Positions 46,546 through 55,592 of a stretch of DNA of 64,000 bases are shown here, one piece after another; within the stretch, counting starts at the first letter, position 1; each line of letters starts with the position of its first letter. The notes beneath the pieces were generated by a model. That model saw nothing but the letters and a program-made list of their open reading frames with translations. It was not told the DNA's origin and ran no database searches. Source of the DNA: an uncultured Lachnospiraceae bacterium (GTDB lineage: Bacteria; Bacillota; Clostridia; Lachnospirales; Lachnospiraceae); contig CADCMM010000002.1 of the NCBI GenBank assembly GCA_902802515.1, forward strand, positions 1 through 64,000, given 5' to 3'. A program made the position numbers and the translations under genes.

Positions 46546-46574
46546 TTGCTTTTTTAGGTTAATGTTGCTATAAT
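46546..46574 (+). promoter_or_regulatory. Promoter of the LacI-ECF transcription unit
   Basis: TTGCTT (46546-46551) and TATAAT (46569-46574) are 17 bases apart, with TGC immediately before the -10 box (extended -10). Confidence 0.7.
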
Positions 46575-46613
46575 TGGGCAGGATTGTGAGGGAATAACTG
46601 GGAGAAAGCGAGC

Positions 46614-47648
46614 ATGGAACAGATTACGATAAAAGAAATCGCTAAGTTATGCGGTGTTGGGGTCAGCACAGTGTCAAGAGCGATGAACAATCATCCGGAT
46701 ATTAATCAGGAGACAAAACTAAAAGTGCTGGAAATTATCAAGGAATATAATTATGTGCCAAACAACAGTGCGAGAAACCTGAAACGCACGGATTCTAACA
46801 CGATAGCAGTGCTTGTGAAGGGTATTACCAATCCGTTCTTCAGTCCGATGATTGGAGTTTTGGCGCGGGAAGTAAAGAAAAAGAGATATTCCTTTGTCCT
46901 TCAGCAGGTGGAAGAGGATGAGGATGAAATCGATGTGGCGATACAACTGGAAAAAGAAAAGCGGCTGAAAGGCATTGTCTTTCTGGGAGGTATGTATATC
47001 CACAAGGAAGAGAAGCTGAACCAGTTAACGGTTCCTTTTGCCATCAGTACGGTAAACATGGGACTTCCGGAGTCTATGAAAAAGGGCGCGGTTATTTCTA
47101 TTGATGATGAACTGGAAAGTTACCGCATGGTGAATTTTCTGTGTGATTGCGGACATAAAGAGATTGCCATATTGGCTGCCTCCAGAGAGGACGCCAGCGT
47201 GGGAAAATGCCGTCTGGACGGGTATCAGAGAGCGTTGCAGGATCACGGTATCCAATATGATGATGAACTTGTGGTGTGTACAAAAAAAGATGTAAACACT
47301 TATTCCATGGAGAATGGATATGAGATGACGAAGGAATTACTGGATTCCGGAAAAAAGTTTACCTGCATCTATGCAGTGGCCGACGCATTGGCTATAGGAG
47401 CCTGCAAGGCAATCTTTGATGCAGGAAAGAGTATCCCTGGGGATTACTCTGTGGCAGGTTTTGATGGACAGGAGACGGCGGCCTATTACCACCCATCCAT
47501 TACGACTGTGTATCAGCCAAGAGAAGAGATGGCAGAGGCTACCATAAATATCCTGTTCCATTTAATAAAAAAGGAACCGGTGGAGACGAAACGTATTTTT
47601 AATGCACGACTGGTGCTGGGAGGATCCACCAGAAAAATAGAAAAGTAA
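46614..47648 (+). CDS. LacI family transcriptional regulator
   Basis: The 344-residue regulator has the LacI helix-turn-helix ([20 protein letters not shown]) and hinge at the N-terminus and a periplasmic-binding-protein-like sensor domain ([52 protein letters not shown]). It follows the maltodextrin genes and probably controls them through the operators at 41703-41747. It has its own promoter, and its stop is one base before the ecfA1 start. Confidence 0.93.
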   Translation: MEQITIKEIAKLCGVGVSTVSRAMNNHPDINQETKLKVLEIIKEYNYVPNNSARNLKRTDSNTIAVLVKGITNPFFSPMIGVLAREVKKKRYSFVLQQVEEDEDEIDVAIQLEKEKRLKGIVFLGGMYIHKEEKLNQLTVPFAISTVNMGLPESMKKGAVISIDDELESYRMVNFLCDCGHKEIAILAASREDASVGKCRLDGYQRALQDHGIQYDDELVVCTKKDVNTYSMENGYEMTKELLDSGKKFTCIYAVADALAIGACKAIFDAGKSIPGDYSVAGFDGQETAAYYHPSITTVYQPREEMAEATINILFHLIKKEPVETKRIFNARLVLGGSTRKIEK

Positions 47649-47649
47649 A

Positions 47650-48519
47650 ATGAAGATTATTGATGGAAAGAATCTAAAATTTGAATATGTTAAATGGAAT
47701 GAAGAGGGTCAGGTAGAGTCTTCCATGAAAGCGGTAGACGGAGTGGATCTTGATATTGAGGCAGGAGACTTTATCGCAGTTCTTGGTCACAACGGTTCAG
47801 GAAAATCTACCTTGGCAAAGCATATCAACGCCATTTTGCTGCCCACGGAGGGTTCGCTGTATGTGGACGGGAAGGACACGCGGGACGAATCTAAACTTTG
47901 GGAGATCCGGCAGACGGCTGGTATGGTTTTCCAAAATCCGGACAATCAGATCATCGGAACCATTGTGGATGAGGATGTTGGCTTTGGACCGGAGAATATG
48001 GGCATTCCCAAGGAAGAGATCTGGCAGCGGGTGGAAAAGAGCCTAAAAGCGGTAGGTATGTGGGAATATCGCTCACACTCTCCAAATAAATTGTCAGGTG
48101 GCCAAAAACAGCGGGTGGCAATTGCGGGAGTAGTGGCGATGCAGCCAAAATGCATTGTGTTGGATGAACCCACCGCCATGTTGGATCCGAATGGAAGAAA
48201 AGAAGTGATACAGACAGTCCGGGAGTTAAACCGACAGGAAAAGGTAACGGTTATTCTGATCACCCATTATATGGAAGAAGTGATTCATGCTGACAAAGTC
48301 ATCGTTATGGATAAAGGGAAGGTGGTGATGCAGGGAACACCCCGGGAAATATTTTCCGAGGTAGAGACTCTGAAACACTATCGGTTGGATGTCCCGCAGG
48401 TTACCTTGCTGGCTCATGAATTGAAGCAGTCAGGAGTAGATCTTCCAGAGGGGATCTTGACAATCGAAGAACTGACACAGGCGTTGGAGAAATGCCGGAG
48501 CGGTAAGAAATTGCGGTGA
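47650..48519 (+). CDS. ecfA1: ECF transporter ATPase EcfA1
   Basis: The 289-residue ATPase powers energy-coupling-factor vitamin and metal uptake with EcfA2 and EcfT. It has Walker [11 protein letters not shown], the Q-loop [20 protein letters not shown], the signature [13 protein letters not shown] and Walker [14 protein letters not shown]. No good Shine-Dalgarno sequence precedes the ATG, which begins one base after the LacI stop, so translation probably depends on coupling. Confidence 0.96.
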   Translation: MKIIDGKNLKFEYVKWNEEGQVESSMKAVDGVDLDIEAGDFIAVLGHNGSGKSTLAKHINAILLPTEGSLYVDGKDTRDESKLWEIRQTAGMVFQNPDNQIIGTIVDEDVGFGPENMGIPKEEIWQRVEKSLKAVGMWEYRSHSPNKLSGGQKQRVAIAGVVAMQPKCIVLDEPTAMLDPNGRKEVIQTVRELNRQEKVTVILITHYMEEVIHADKVIVMDKGKVVMQGTPREIFSEVETLKHYRLDVPQVTLLAHELKQSGVDLPEGILTIEELTQALEKCRSGKKLR

Positions 48520-48545
48520 TGCAGCAGTGGAGAGCAGGGAAAAGT

Positions 48546-49394
48546 ATGGTTTTGAAAACAGAACATTTAAATTATATATACGGTGCCGGAACTGCTTTTG
48601 AAAAACAGGCTCTGAAGGATATCAATCTGGTCATACCAGAGAATCAGTTCATAGGGATCATCGGTCATACCGGTTCTGGAAAATCTACGCTGATCCAGCA
48701 CCTGAACGGCCTGATACGGGCGACGTCAGGCGCGATCTATGCAGATGGCAAGAATATTTATGAGGATGGATATGATAAGAAAACTCTGCGCAGCAAAGTT
48801 GGACTGGTATTCCAGTACCCGGAGCATCAGCTGTTTGAGACAGATGTTTTTTCTGACGTTTGTTTCGGACCTAAGAATCTGGGATTGTGCACAGAGGAGA
48901 TAGAAGAGCGGGCCAGGGAGGCGTTATCTCAGGTGGGGCTGGATCATTCTTATTACCGAAAATCTCCTTTTGAACTGTCTGGCGGGCAGAAACGTCGTGT
49001 GGCGATTGCAGGCATCCTGGCGATGCACCCGGAAGTGTTGATCCTGGATGAACCGACGGCGGGATTGGATCCAAGAGGAAGGGATGAGATCCTGGATCAG
49101 GTGGCCAGGCTGCGGGAGGAACAGAAGATCACAGTGCTCTTGGTGTCCCATAGTATGGAAGATGTGGCCAACTATGTGAGCCGGATCATTGTTATGAATA
49201 GAGGACAGGTGCTTTATGATGATGTGCCGTCCAGAGTGTTTGAGTACTATCAGGAGCTAGAAAAGGTTGGATTGGCTGCACCGCAGGTTACCTATGTGAT
49301 ACAGACCCTGAAAAGCCAGGGGTGGGATATTGATACCTCCGTCACCACAATTGAACAGGCCAAGCAGGCAATCCTTAAGGCACTGAATTCATAG
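48546..49394 (+). CDS. ecfA2: ECF transporter ATPase EcfA2
   Basis: The 282-residue second ATPase has Walker A IGHTGSGKSTLIQHLNG, FQYPEHQLFETDVFSDVCFG, ELSGGQKRRVAIAGIL and LILDEPTAGLDPRG. EcfA1 and EcfA2 form a heterodimer under EcfT. The ATG at 48546 is preceded by AGCAGGGA; a longer GTG/ATG frame at 48516 overlaps ecfA1 and lacks an RBS. Confidence 0.95.
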   Translation: MVLKTEHLNYIYGAGTAFEKQALKDINLVIPENQFIGIIGHTGSGKSTLIQHLNGLIRATSGAIYADGKNIYEDGYDKKTLRSKVGLVFQYPEHQLFETDVFSDVCFGPKNLGLCTEEIEERAREALSQVGLDHSYYRKSPFELSGGQKRRVAIAGILAMHPEVLILDEPTAGLDPRGRDEILDQVARLREEQKITVLLVSHSMEDVANYVSRIIVMNRGQVLYDDVPSRVFEYYQELEKVGLAAPQVTYVIQTLKSQGWDIDTSVTTIEQAKQAILKALNS

Positions 49395-49408
49395 AGGAAT
49401 AATAAAAG

Positions 49409-50224
49409 ATGTTAAGAGATATTACGTTAGGCCAGTATTATCCAGCAGGTTCCGTGATTCATAAGATGGACCCGAGAGTCAAGCTGGTGGCAACACTGGC
49501 ATTTATTGCGTCCCTGTTCGCGTTTGGTTCGGTCAGCAGCTATTTTGTGGCCACGATTGCGCTGGCAGCAGTGATTAAGTTGTCCAGGGTTCCTTTTCGA
49601 TTTATCACAAAAGGGCTGAAAGCGATTATTATTCTGATGCTCATTACTGTGATTTTTAATCTGTTTTTGACCCCAGGAACGCCGGTAGCTAAGCTGTGGA
49701 AGTTCACTATCACGATAGAAGGCATCCGCACAGCGGCCTTCATGGCGATACGCCTGATCTATCTGATCATCGGTTCTTCTGTCATGACCCTGACCACCAC
49801 GCCCAATGATCTTACGGATGGCATGGAGCAGGGCTTGGGCTTTTTGAACGTTTTCCATGTTCCGGTACATGAGATTGCCATGATGATGTCCATCGCTCTT
49901 CGGTTTATTCCTATACTAATGGAGGAGACTGACAAAATCATGAAGGCGCAAATGGCAAGGGGCGCGGATTTTGAGAGCGGCAATCTGATCCAGAAAGCGA
50001 AAAATATGGTTCCGCTGTTGGTTCCCCTGTTTATTTCCGCTTTTCGCAGAGCGAATGACCTGGCTATGGCTATGGAGGCTAGAGGTTATCATGGCGGTGA
50101 GGGCAGGACAAAGATGCATCCGTTGGAGTACAAGAAAACAGATAAGATTGCTTACCTGGTGTTGCTTGTGTATCTGGCACTGATGTTTTTGGTAAGCCGA
50201 TATATGAAGATAGAAACCTGGTAA
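49409..50224 (+). CDS. ecfT: ECF transporter transmembrane protein EcfT
   Basis: The 271-residue membrane scaffold links the ATPases to interchangeable S components. The two cytosolic coupling helices carry the Ala-Arg-Gly motifs MKAQMARGADFES and MAMEARGYHGGEGRT. The opening SVIHKMDPRVKLVATLAF is characteristic. S components would be encoded elsewhere. Confidence 0.96.
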   Translation: MLRDITLGQYYPAGSVIHKMDPRVKLVATLAFIASLFAFGSVSSYFVATIALAAVIKLSRVPFRFITKGLKAIIILMLITVIFNLFLTPGTPVAKLWKFTITIEGIRTAAFMAIRLIYLIIGSSVMTLTTTPNDLTDGMEQGLGFLNVFHVPVHEIAMMMSIALRFIPILMEETDKIMKAQMARGADFESGNLIQKAKNMVPLLVPLFISAFRRANDLAMAMEARGYHGGEGRTKMHPLEYKKTDKIAYLVLLVYLALMFLVSRYMKIETW

Positions 50225-50239
50225 CGAAGTGCAGACGCA

Positions 50240-50325
50240 CGGATTTCCAGAGGAAATTGCTGCTTTGCAGCTGAAATCCGGCGAGGGAAACGCACTAATC
50301 AGCGTTTCCCTAATACCGGAGCAGC
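50240..50325. repeat. Hairpin pair between ecfT and truA
   Basis: CGGATTTC/GAAATCCG and GGGAAACGC/GCGTTTCCC are consecutive stems. The second shares its stem base and GCTGATTA segment (opposite strand) with the hairpin at 56672-56712. Both copies lie next to a second stem rich in GATTTTC/GAAATC-type sequence. Confidence 0.55.
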
Positions 50326-50358
50326 AGTGATGTGACGTGTGGGAGAAATGTTGGAAAT

Positions 50359-51096
50359 ATGCAGCGTGTTAAGTTAATAGTAGCTTACGATGGCACCAAT
50401 TATTGCGGGTGGCAGATACAGTCCAATGGAAATACCATCGAGGCAGAAATAAATCATCATTTATCCGAATTGCTGGGAGAGGAAATACGGGTCATCGGTG
50501 CCAGCCGAACAGACTCAGGGGTGCATGCAATGGGAAATGTGGCGGTTTTTGATACAAACTCCCACATGCCCGCAGATAAAATTTCGTATGCCATGAATAC
50601 CAGACTTCCCTCGGATATCCGCATCCAGAAATCCGAAGAGGTTTCTCTGGATTTCCATCCGCGCTTCTGTGATACCAGAAAGACCTATGAATATAAGATA
50701 TGGAATAATAAATTTCCGAATCCCTGCGTACGTCTCTATTCTCTGTTCTATTATTGGAACCTGGACGAAGCAAAAATGCAGCGTGCAGCGGATTATCTGG
50801 TGGGAACCCACGATTTCACCAGCTTTTGCACGAACCGTCCGGAAGTTTCAAACCGGGTTCGAAGGATTTATTCTCTGGAAGTAAAAAGACAGGGGGATAT
50901 GATCACTATACGGGTTACTGGCAGTGGTTTCCTTTACAATATGGTGCGGATCATCGCTGGTACGCTGCTGCGGGTGGGTAGTGGACAGATGGAACCGGAA
51001 GAGATACCGAAGATTCTTGAGGCAAAAGATCGGGAACGGGCAGGAGAGACTGCCCGGCCGGAAGGATTGACGCTGGTGGAAATAGAGTATTTGTAA
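50359..51096 (+). CDS. truA: tRNA pseudouridine synthase A
   Basis: The 245-residue enzyme makes pseudouridine at positions 38-40 of tRNA anticodon stems. The catalytic Asp lies in IGASRTDSGVHAMGNV; other landmarks are VAYDGTNYCGWQIQ at the start and VTGSGFLYNMVRIIAG. The ATG at 50359 gives the family N-terminus; its RBS is weak. It follows the ECF genes as in other Firmicutes, but rplM-rpsI do not follow. Confidence 0.95.
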   Translation: MQRVKLIVAYDGTNYCGWQIQSNGNTIEAEINHHLSELLGEEIRVIGASRTDSGVHAMGNVAVFDTNSHMPADKISYAMNTRLPSDIRIQKSEEVSLDFHPRFCDTRKTYEYKIWNNKFPNPCVRLYSLFYYWNLDEAKMQRAADYLVGTHDFTSFCTNRPEVSNRVRRIYSLEVKRQGDMITIRVTGSGFLYNMVRIIAGTLLRVGSGQMEPEEIPKILEAKDRERAGETARPEGLTLVEIEYL

Positions 51097-51260
51097 TTAG
51101 TAACGATTCAAATATAAATAATAGTAAAAGTGCATAAAAATATATAGTTTAATATAGAATATATAGCGAATATACCCATTGGGATGATTGGATTGTTATA
51201 AAAATAACGATTAAATCAACAAATGACAGGAAAAAAATACAAAAAAATTGGCTAAATTTC

Positions 51261-51360
51261 TTGACGATATCTGTAATTATGTTTATTATAATATTAGGAT
51301 TGACCCGTCAAAAGATCGCTTCGCCGGATTTTGCCTGGGGGAGCGATTTTTTGATGGGTC
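51261..51360 (+). promoter_or_regulatory. ppdK promoter and long leader hairpin
   Basis: TTGACG (51261-51266) and TATTAT (51284-51289) are 17 bases apart. Immediately after the expected start site, 51302-51320 pairs with 51342-51360 over 19 bp with only two G-T wobbles (GACCCGTCAAAAGATCGCT with AGCGATTTTTTGATGGGTC), loop of 21 bases. No T-run follows the hairpin. The preceding 51097-51240 is AT-rich with nothing recognisable. Confidence 0.75.
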
Positions 51361-51398
51361 GATTGCAAAAAGACTATGATATAGGAGGTAAGTGAAAC

Positions 51399-54023
51399 AT
51401 GGCAAAATGGGTTTATATGTTCACGGAAGGCAACGCGGGTATGCGTAATCTGCTTGGCGGCAAAGGGGCCAATCTCGCGGAAATGACCAGCCTTGGACTC
51501 CCGGTACCACAGGGTTTTACTATCACAACGGAAGCTTGTACACAGTATTACGAGGACGGAAGAAAAATTAATGATGAGATTATGGCTCAGATTATGGTAG
51601 CCATCGAGAAAATGGAGGGTATCACCGGAAAGAAATTCGGTGACAAGGAGAACCCTCTTTTAGTTTCGGTTCGTTCCGGTGCAAGAGCCTCTATGCCGGG
51701 CATGATGGATACGATTTTGAATTTGGGACTGAATGAGGATGTTGTAGAGGTCCTGGCTGCGAAATCCGGTAATCCCCGGTGGGCATGGGACTGCTACAGA
51801 AGATTTATCCAGATGTTCTCCGATGTTGTTATGGAAGTAGGCAAAAAATACTTCGAAGAACTGATCGATAAAATGAAAGCGGAAAAAGGCGTGACGCAGG
51901 ATGTGGAATTGACTGCCGAAGATCTGAAAGAGCTGGCGAATCAGTTTAAGGCGGAGTACAAGGAAAAGATTGGGGAGGACTTCCCCACGGATCCGAAGGT
52001 ACAGCTGATGGAGGCCATCAAAGCTGTATTCCGTTCCTGGGACAACCCCAGAGCTAATGTATATCGCCGTGACAATGATATTCCGTATTCCTGGGGAACC
52101 GCAGTAAACGTACAGATGATGGCGTTTGGCAACATGGGTAATACCTCTGGTACCGGCGTTGCATTTACCCGTGATCCGGCTACCGGCGAAAAACATCTGA
52201 TGGGCGAGTTCCTGCTGAATGCCCAGGGCGAGGACGTGGTAGCGGGCGTTCGCACTCCCCAGAAAATTGCTCAGTTGGAAGAAATCATGCCGGAGGTTTT
52301 CCAGCAGTTTACAAAGATCTGCAGCACTCTGGAAGATCACTACAGAGACATGCAGGATATGGAATTTACCATTGAAGACAGAAAGCTGTATATGCTTCAG
52401 ACCCGTAACGGAAAGAGAACGGCAAAAGCAGCGCTGAAAATTGCCTGCGATCTGGTGGATGAGGGCATGATCACAGAAGAAAAGGCAGTTGCTATGATCG
52501 ATCCCCGTAACCTGGACACATTGCTTCATCCGCAGTTCGATGCGGCTGCCCTGAAAGCAGCTGTGCCGGCAGGAAGAGCCCTGGGAGCATCCCCGGGAGC
52601 GGCTTGCGGTAAGATCGTATTCACCGCAGAGGACGCGAAAGCATGGGCCGCCAGAGGCGAAAAGGTCGTTCTGGTTCGCCTGGAGACTTCTCCGGAGGAT
52701 ATCGAAGGTATGAAAGCGGCGCAGGGTATCCTGACGGTGCGCGGCGGTATGACCAGTCATGCGGCGGTGGTTGCCCGGGGCATGGGCGAGTGCTGCGTAT
52801 CCGGATGCGGCGAAATCGTGATGGATGAGGCAAACAAGAAATTTACGTTGGCTGGAAAAGAGTATCATGAGGGCGACTGGCTGTCTCTGGACGGCTCCAC
52901 GGGATGCATCTATGATGGCGTTATCCCGACTGTGGATGCCACCATTGCCGGTGAATTCGGAAGAATCATGGGATGGGCAGACAAATATCGCAAACTGAAA
53001 GTACGCACGAATGCGGATACTCCTGCTGACGCGAAGAAGGCAAGAGAACTGGGAGCAGAAGGTATCGGACTTTGCCGCACGGAGCATATGTTCTTCGAGA
53101 GCGACCGTATTGATGCGTTCCGGGAAATGATCTGTTCCGAGACTCCGGAAGAGAGAGAGGCAGCTCTTGCCAAGATCCTGCCGCAGCAGCAGGGTGATTT
53201 CGAGAAACTCTATGAGGCAATGGAAGGAAATCCGGTTACCATCCGTTTCCTGGATCCGCCTCTGCATGAGTTTGTTCCCACTGAGGAAGCGGATATCCAG
53301 AAACTGGCGGATGCTCAGGGTAAGAGCGTGGATGTGATCAAAGCCATCATTGATTCGCTGCACGAGTTCAACCCGATGATGGGACACCGCGGCTGCCGTC
53401 TTGCGGTTACCTATCCGGAAATCGCTAAGATGCAGACTCAGGCAGTGATACGCGCGGCTATCAACGTGCAGAAGAATCATCCGGAATGGATCATTTGTCC
53501 GGAGATCATGATCCCGTTGGTAGGCGATGATAAAGAATTGAAATATGTGAAAAAGACAGTAGTAGAGACTGCGGATGCGGAAATTGCTGCGGCAGGCACG
53601 GATCTGAAATATCAGGTAGGTACCATGATCGAGATCCCGCGCGCGGCTCTGACAGCTGACGCCATCGCAAAAGAGGCAGATTTCTTCTGCTTTGGAACCA
53701 ATGACTTGACCCAGATGTGCTATGGTTTCTCACGCGATGACGCAGGCAAGTTCCTGAACGCATACTACGACGCCAAGATTTTTGAAAATGATCCATTTGC
53801 GAAACTGGATCAGACAGGCGTAGGAAAACTGATGGAAATGGCCATCAAGCTGGGCAGACCGGTTAATCCGAATCTTCATTTCGGTATCTGCGGCGAACAT
53901 GGCGGAGATCCGTCTTCCGTAGAGTTCTGTCACAAGCTGGGTCTGGATTATGTATCTTGTTCTCCGTTCCGCGTACCCATCGCAAGATTGGCAGCGGCTC
54001 AGGCAGCTATCGCAGAAAAGTAA
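51399..54023 (+). CDS. ppdK: Pyruvate, phosphate dikinase
   Basis: The 874-residue enzyme interconverts pyruvate + ATP + Pi and PEP + AMP + PPi, working in PPi-dependent glycolysis or gluconeogenesis of anaerobes. The N-terminal ATP-grasp domain begins VYMFTEGNAGMRNLLGGKGA. The swivelling domain has the phosphorylated His in TVRGGMTSHAAVVARGMGE (near residue 455). The C-terminal TIM barrel has EGIGLCRTEHMFF, GTNDLTQM and the catalytic Cys in FGICGEHGGDP. AGGAGG precedes the ATG. Confidence 0.98.
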   Translation: MAKWVYMFTEGNAGMRNLLGGKGANLAEMTSLGLPVPQGFTITTEACTQYYEDGRKINDEIMAQIMVAIEKMEGITGKKFGDKENPLLVSVRSGARASMPGMMDTILNLGLNEDVVEVLAAKSGNPRWAWDCYRRFIQMFSDVVMEVGKKYFEELIDKMKAEKGVTQDVELTAEDLKELANQFKAEYKEKIGEDFPTDPKVQLMEAIKAVFRSWDNPRANVYRRDNDIPYSWGTAVNVQMMAFGNMGNTSGTGVAFTRDPATGEKHLMGEFLLNAQGEDVVAGVRTPQKIAQLEEIMPEVFQQFTKICSTLEDHYRDMQDMEFTIEDRKLYMLQTRNGKRTAKAALKIACDLVDEGMITEEKAVAMIDPRNLDTLLHPQFDAAALKAAVPAGRALGASPGAACGKIVFTAEDAKAWAARGEKVVLVRLETSPEDIEGMKAAQGILTVRGGMTSHAAVVARGMGECCVSGCGEIVMDEANKKFTLAGKEYHEGDWLSLDGSTGCIYDGVIPTVDATIAGEFGRIMGWADKYRKLKVRTNADTPADAKKARELGAEGIGLCRTEHMFFESDRIDAFREMICSETPEEREAALAKILPQQQGDFEKLYEAMEGNPVTIRFLDPPLHEFVPTEEADIQKLADAQGKSVDVIKAIIDSLHEFNPMMGHRGCRLAVTYPEIAKMQTQAVIRAAINVQKNHPEWIICPEIMIPLVGDDKELKYVKKTVVETADAEIAAAGTDLKYQVGTMIEIPRAALTADAIAKEADFFCFGTNDLTQMCYGFSRDDAGKFLNAYYDAKIFENDPFAKLDQTGVGKLMEMAIKLGRPVNPNLHFGICGEHGGDPSSVEFCHKLGLDYVSCSPFRVPIARLAAAQAAIAEK

Positions 54024-54036
54024 TAAGGAAAATTGA

Positions 54037-54071
54037 AAAAAGGGGCTGTTGCTAAAACAGCCCCTTTTTTG
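54037..54071 (+). terminator. Terminator after ppdK
   Basis: A perfect 15-bp stem AAAAAAGGGGCTGTT / AACAGCCCCTTTTTT with a five-base loop. Confidence 0.9.
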
Positions 54072-54075
54072 AACT

Positions 54076-54113
54076 TGACAAATAGATATTAAAATGATAT
54101 CATTTAGATATTC
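54076..54113 (+). promoter_or_regulatory. SPFH-operon promoter with palindrome and flanking direct repeats
   Basis: TTGACA (54076-54081) and TATCAT (54099-54104) are 17 bases apart, with TGA before the -10 box. The perfect 14-bp palindrome AAATGATATCATTT (54093-54106) covers the -10 box and is flanked by AGATATT at 54085-54091 and 54107-54113. This fits an operator for the ribbon-helix-helix protein encoded in the same operon. Confidence 0.7.
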
Positions 54114-54133
54114 AAAAAAGGAGGAGACAGGAA

Positions 54134-55156
54134 ATGAAAGAAAAAGTGTTAAATAACAAAAAGAATGGCATGTTGATGCTGTTTTTGTTTATTGCTCTGT
54201 ATGCAGCGGCTGTTGTATTGTGTGTGTTTGGCGCGATCATGGTAGACCATGAGGGAAATCCTCTGCTATTGGTCGTGAGCATCATCTGGCTGTCGGCAGG
54301 GTGGCTGCCGTTTTTGGGGTTAAAAGTATTGAAACCTCAGGAGGCGCTGGTACTGACTCTCTTTGGTAAGTATGTCGGTACAATAAAAGACAGCGGCTTT
54401 TATTATGTAAATCCATTCTGTACAGCAGTAAATCCTGCTGCTAAAACGAAGCTGAATCAAAGCGGAGATGTGGACAGCGGCGCTAAGAAATCAATATTTC
54501 AGATTTCTTCCGGTACATCTGTGGATGTGACGGAGATGACAAATAAGAAAATTTCTTTGAAGATCATGACGCTGAATAATAACCGGCAGAAGATCAATGA
54601 CTGCCTGGGCAATCCGATAGAGATCGGTATTGCTGTGATGTGGAGAGTGGTAGATACAGCAAAGGCAGTGTTTAACGTAGATAATTATAAGGAATATCTT
54701 TCCCTGCAGTGTGACAGCGCTTTGAGAAACATTGTACGTATCTATCCCTATGATGTGGCTCCGAATGTGGATACTACGGGGGATGGTGTGGCAGATGAGG
54801 GAAGTTTGCGGGGATCCAGTGAGATCGTGGCTGCCAGGATCCGGGATGAGATCCAGCAGAAAGTGAAAGAAGCAGGACTGGAGATCATCGAGGCGCGGAT
54901 CACCTACCTGGCCTATGCGCCTGAGATTGCTGCAGTGATGCTGCAGAGACAGCAGGCATCGGCTATCATTGATGCGAGAAAAATGATCGTAGACGGCGCG
55001 GTTGGCATGGTGGAGATGGCTCTGGAACGATTAAATGAGAATGACGTGGTTACTCTGGATGAGGAACGCAAAGCAGCCATGGTATCGAATCTTCTGGTGG
55101 TACTCTGCGGAAATCATGATGCCCAGCCTGTGGTGAATTCGGGAAGTCTGTATTGA
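54134..55156 (+). CDS. SPFH/Band 7 domain membrane protein
   Basis: The 340-residue protein has two N-terminal membrane helices (about 12-36 and 43-60) and then a stomatin/prohibitin-type domain starting [20 protein letters not shown]. The segment [20 protein letters not shown] and the helical [20 protein letters not shown] are typical. SPFH proteins oligomerise into membrane rings or scaffolds. It is followed after one base by a ribbon-helix-helix gene. Confidence 0.9.
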   Translation: MKEKVLNNKKNGMLMLFLFIALYAAAVVLCVFGAIMVDHEGNPLLLVVSIIWLSAGWLPFLGLKVLKPQEALVLTLFGKYVGTIKDSGFYYVNPFCTAVNPAAKTKLNQSGDVDSGAKKSIFQISSGTSVDVTEMTNKKISLKIMTLNNNRQKINDCLGNPIEIGIAVMWRVVDTAKAVFNVDNYKEYLSLQCDSALRNIVRIYPYDVAPNVDTTGDGVADEGSLRGSSEIVAARIRDEIQQKVKEAGLEIIEARITYLAYAPEIAAVMLQRQQASAIIDARKMIVDGAVGMVEMALERLNENDVVTLDEERKAAMVSNLLVVLCGNHDAQPVVNSGSLY

Positions 55157-55157
55157 T

Positions 55158-55358
55158 ATGGCGGACGCTCCGAAAAAGCAGATTCCCCTGAGACTTTCCG
55201 CAAAGCTGTATGATGCCATCGCTGCATGGGCAGAGGATGATTTCCGTTCGGTGAATGGGCAGATAGAGTATTTGCTGACGGAATGCGTACGACAGCGGAA
55301 GAAAAATGGTAAGTATGTTTCGGAGGAATTAGATATTCCTCCGAAGCTGGACTTATGA
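55158..55358 (+). CDS. Arc-like ribbon-helix-helix protein
   Basis: The 66-residue protein has the Arc/MetJ fold pattern: a beta strand [15 protein letters not shown], helix [20 protein letters not shown] and a basic tail. Proteins of this type bind palindromic operators as dimers. The gene starts one base after the SPFH stop, so the two are coupled; autoregulation through 54085-54113 is inferred. No toxin-like gene is adjacent, so a toxin-antitoxin role is not supported. Confidence 0.82.
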   Translation: MADAPKKQIPLRLSAKLYDAIAAWAEDDFRSVNGQIEYLLTECVRQRKKNGKYVSEELDIPPKLDL

Positions 55359-55376
55359 CGAGCTTCTCAAGAACCA

Positions 55377-55473
55377 CCCCCGCAACCTCAGACATAAGCG
55401 TCGTAAGCGCGGCAGACGTGCGCAGCACAGATGGTCTGATGTCTGTTGACTGAGGGGTCGCGAATAGTAACGA
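55377..55473 (+). repeat. Structured intergenic element, family C copy 2
   Basis: This 97-base copy matches 35954-36049: CTCAGACATAAGCGTCGTAAG, GTGCGC-GCAC hairpin, ATGGTCTGATGTCTGTTG, GAGGGG and a GAATAGTAA end. The GCGTC/GACGC hairpin of copy 1 is shortened to GCG/CGC here by loss of an A and base changes. The left half and left terminal repeat of copy 1 are missing. Confidence 0.8.
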
Positions 55474-55501
55474 TTTTTGCACAGGAAATGTAACCTTTTC
55501 G

Positions 55502-55530
55502 TTGACCTCGCCAAAAAGATGTGTTAGTAT
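55502..55530 (+). promoter_or_regulatory. Promoter of the HPr-like gene
   Basis: TTGACC (55502-55507), a 17-base spacer and TAGTAT (55525-55530), with TGT before the -10 box. Confidence 0.65.
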
Positions 55531-55592
55531 GGGTATTGTGCGAACAAGGTGCTTGCATAAAGTTTTCTTTAGGAGTAGTGGGAGGCTAGATT

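Noticed and set aside
51302-51360. ppdK leader hairpin considered as a T-box or known riboswitch
   Set aside because: No T-box sequence, no specifier-loop arrangement and no terminator/antiterminator pair can be seen.
51660-53480. Open frame of 606 codons on the minus strand, antisense to ppdK
   Set aside because: It is a shadow of the ppdK coding frame. Its translation is rich in His, Arg, Phe and Ser, has no domain, and no RBS precedes it; ppdK itself is unambiguous.
55158-55358. Ribbon-helix-helix gene considered as an antitoxin
   Set aside because: The neighbours are an SPFH protein and, after a 234-base spacer, an HPr-like gene. No toxin-like small gene is adjacent or overlapping.
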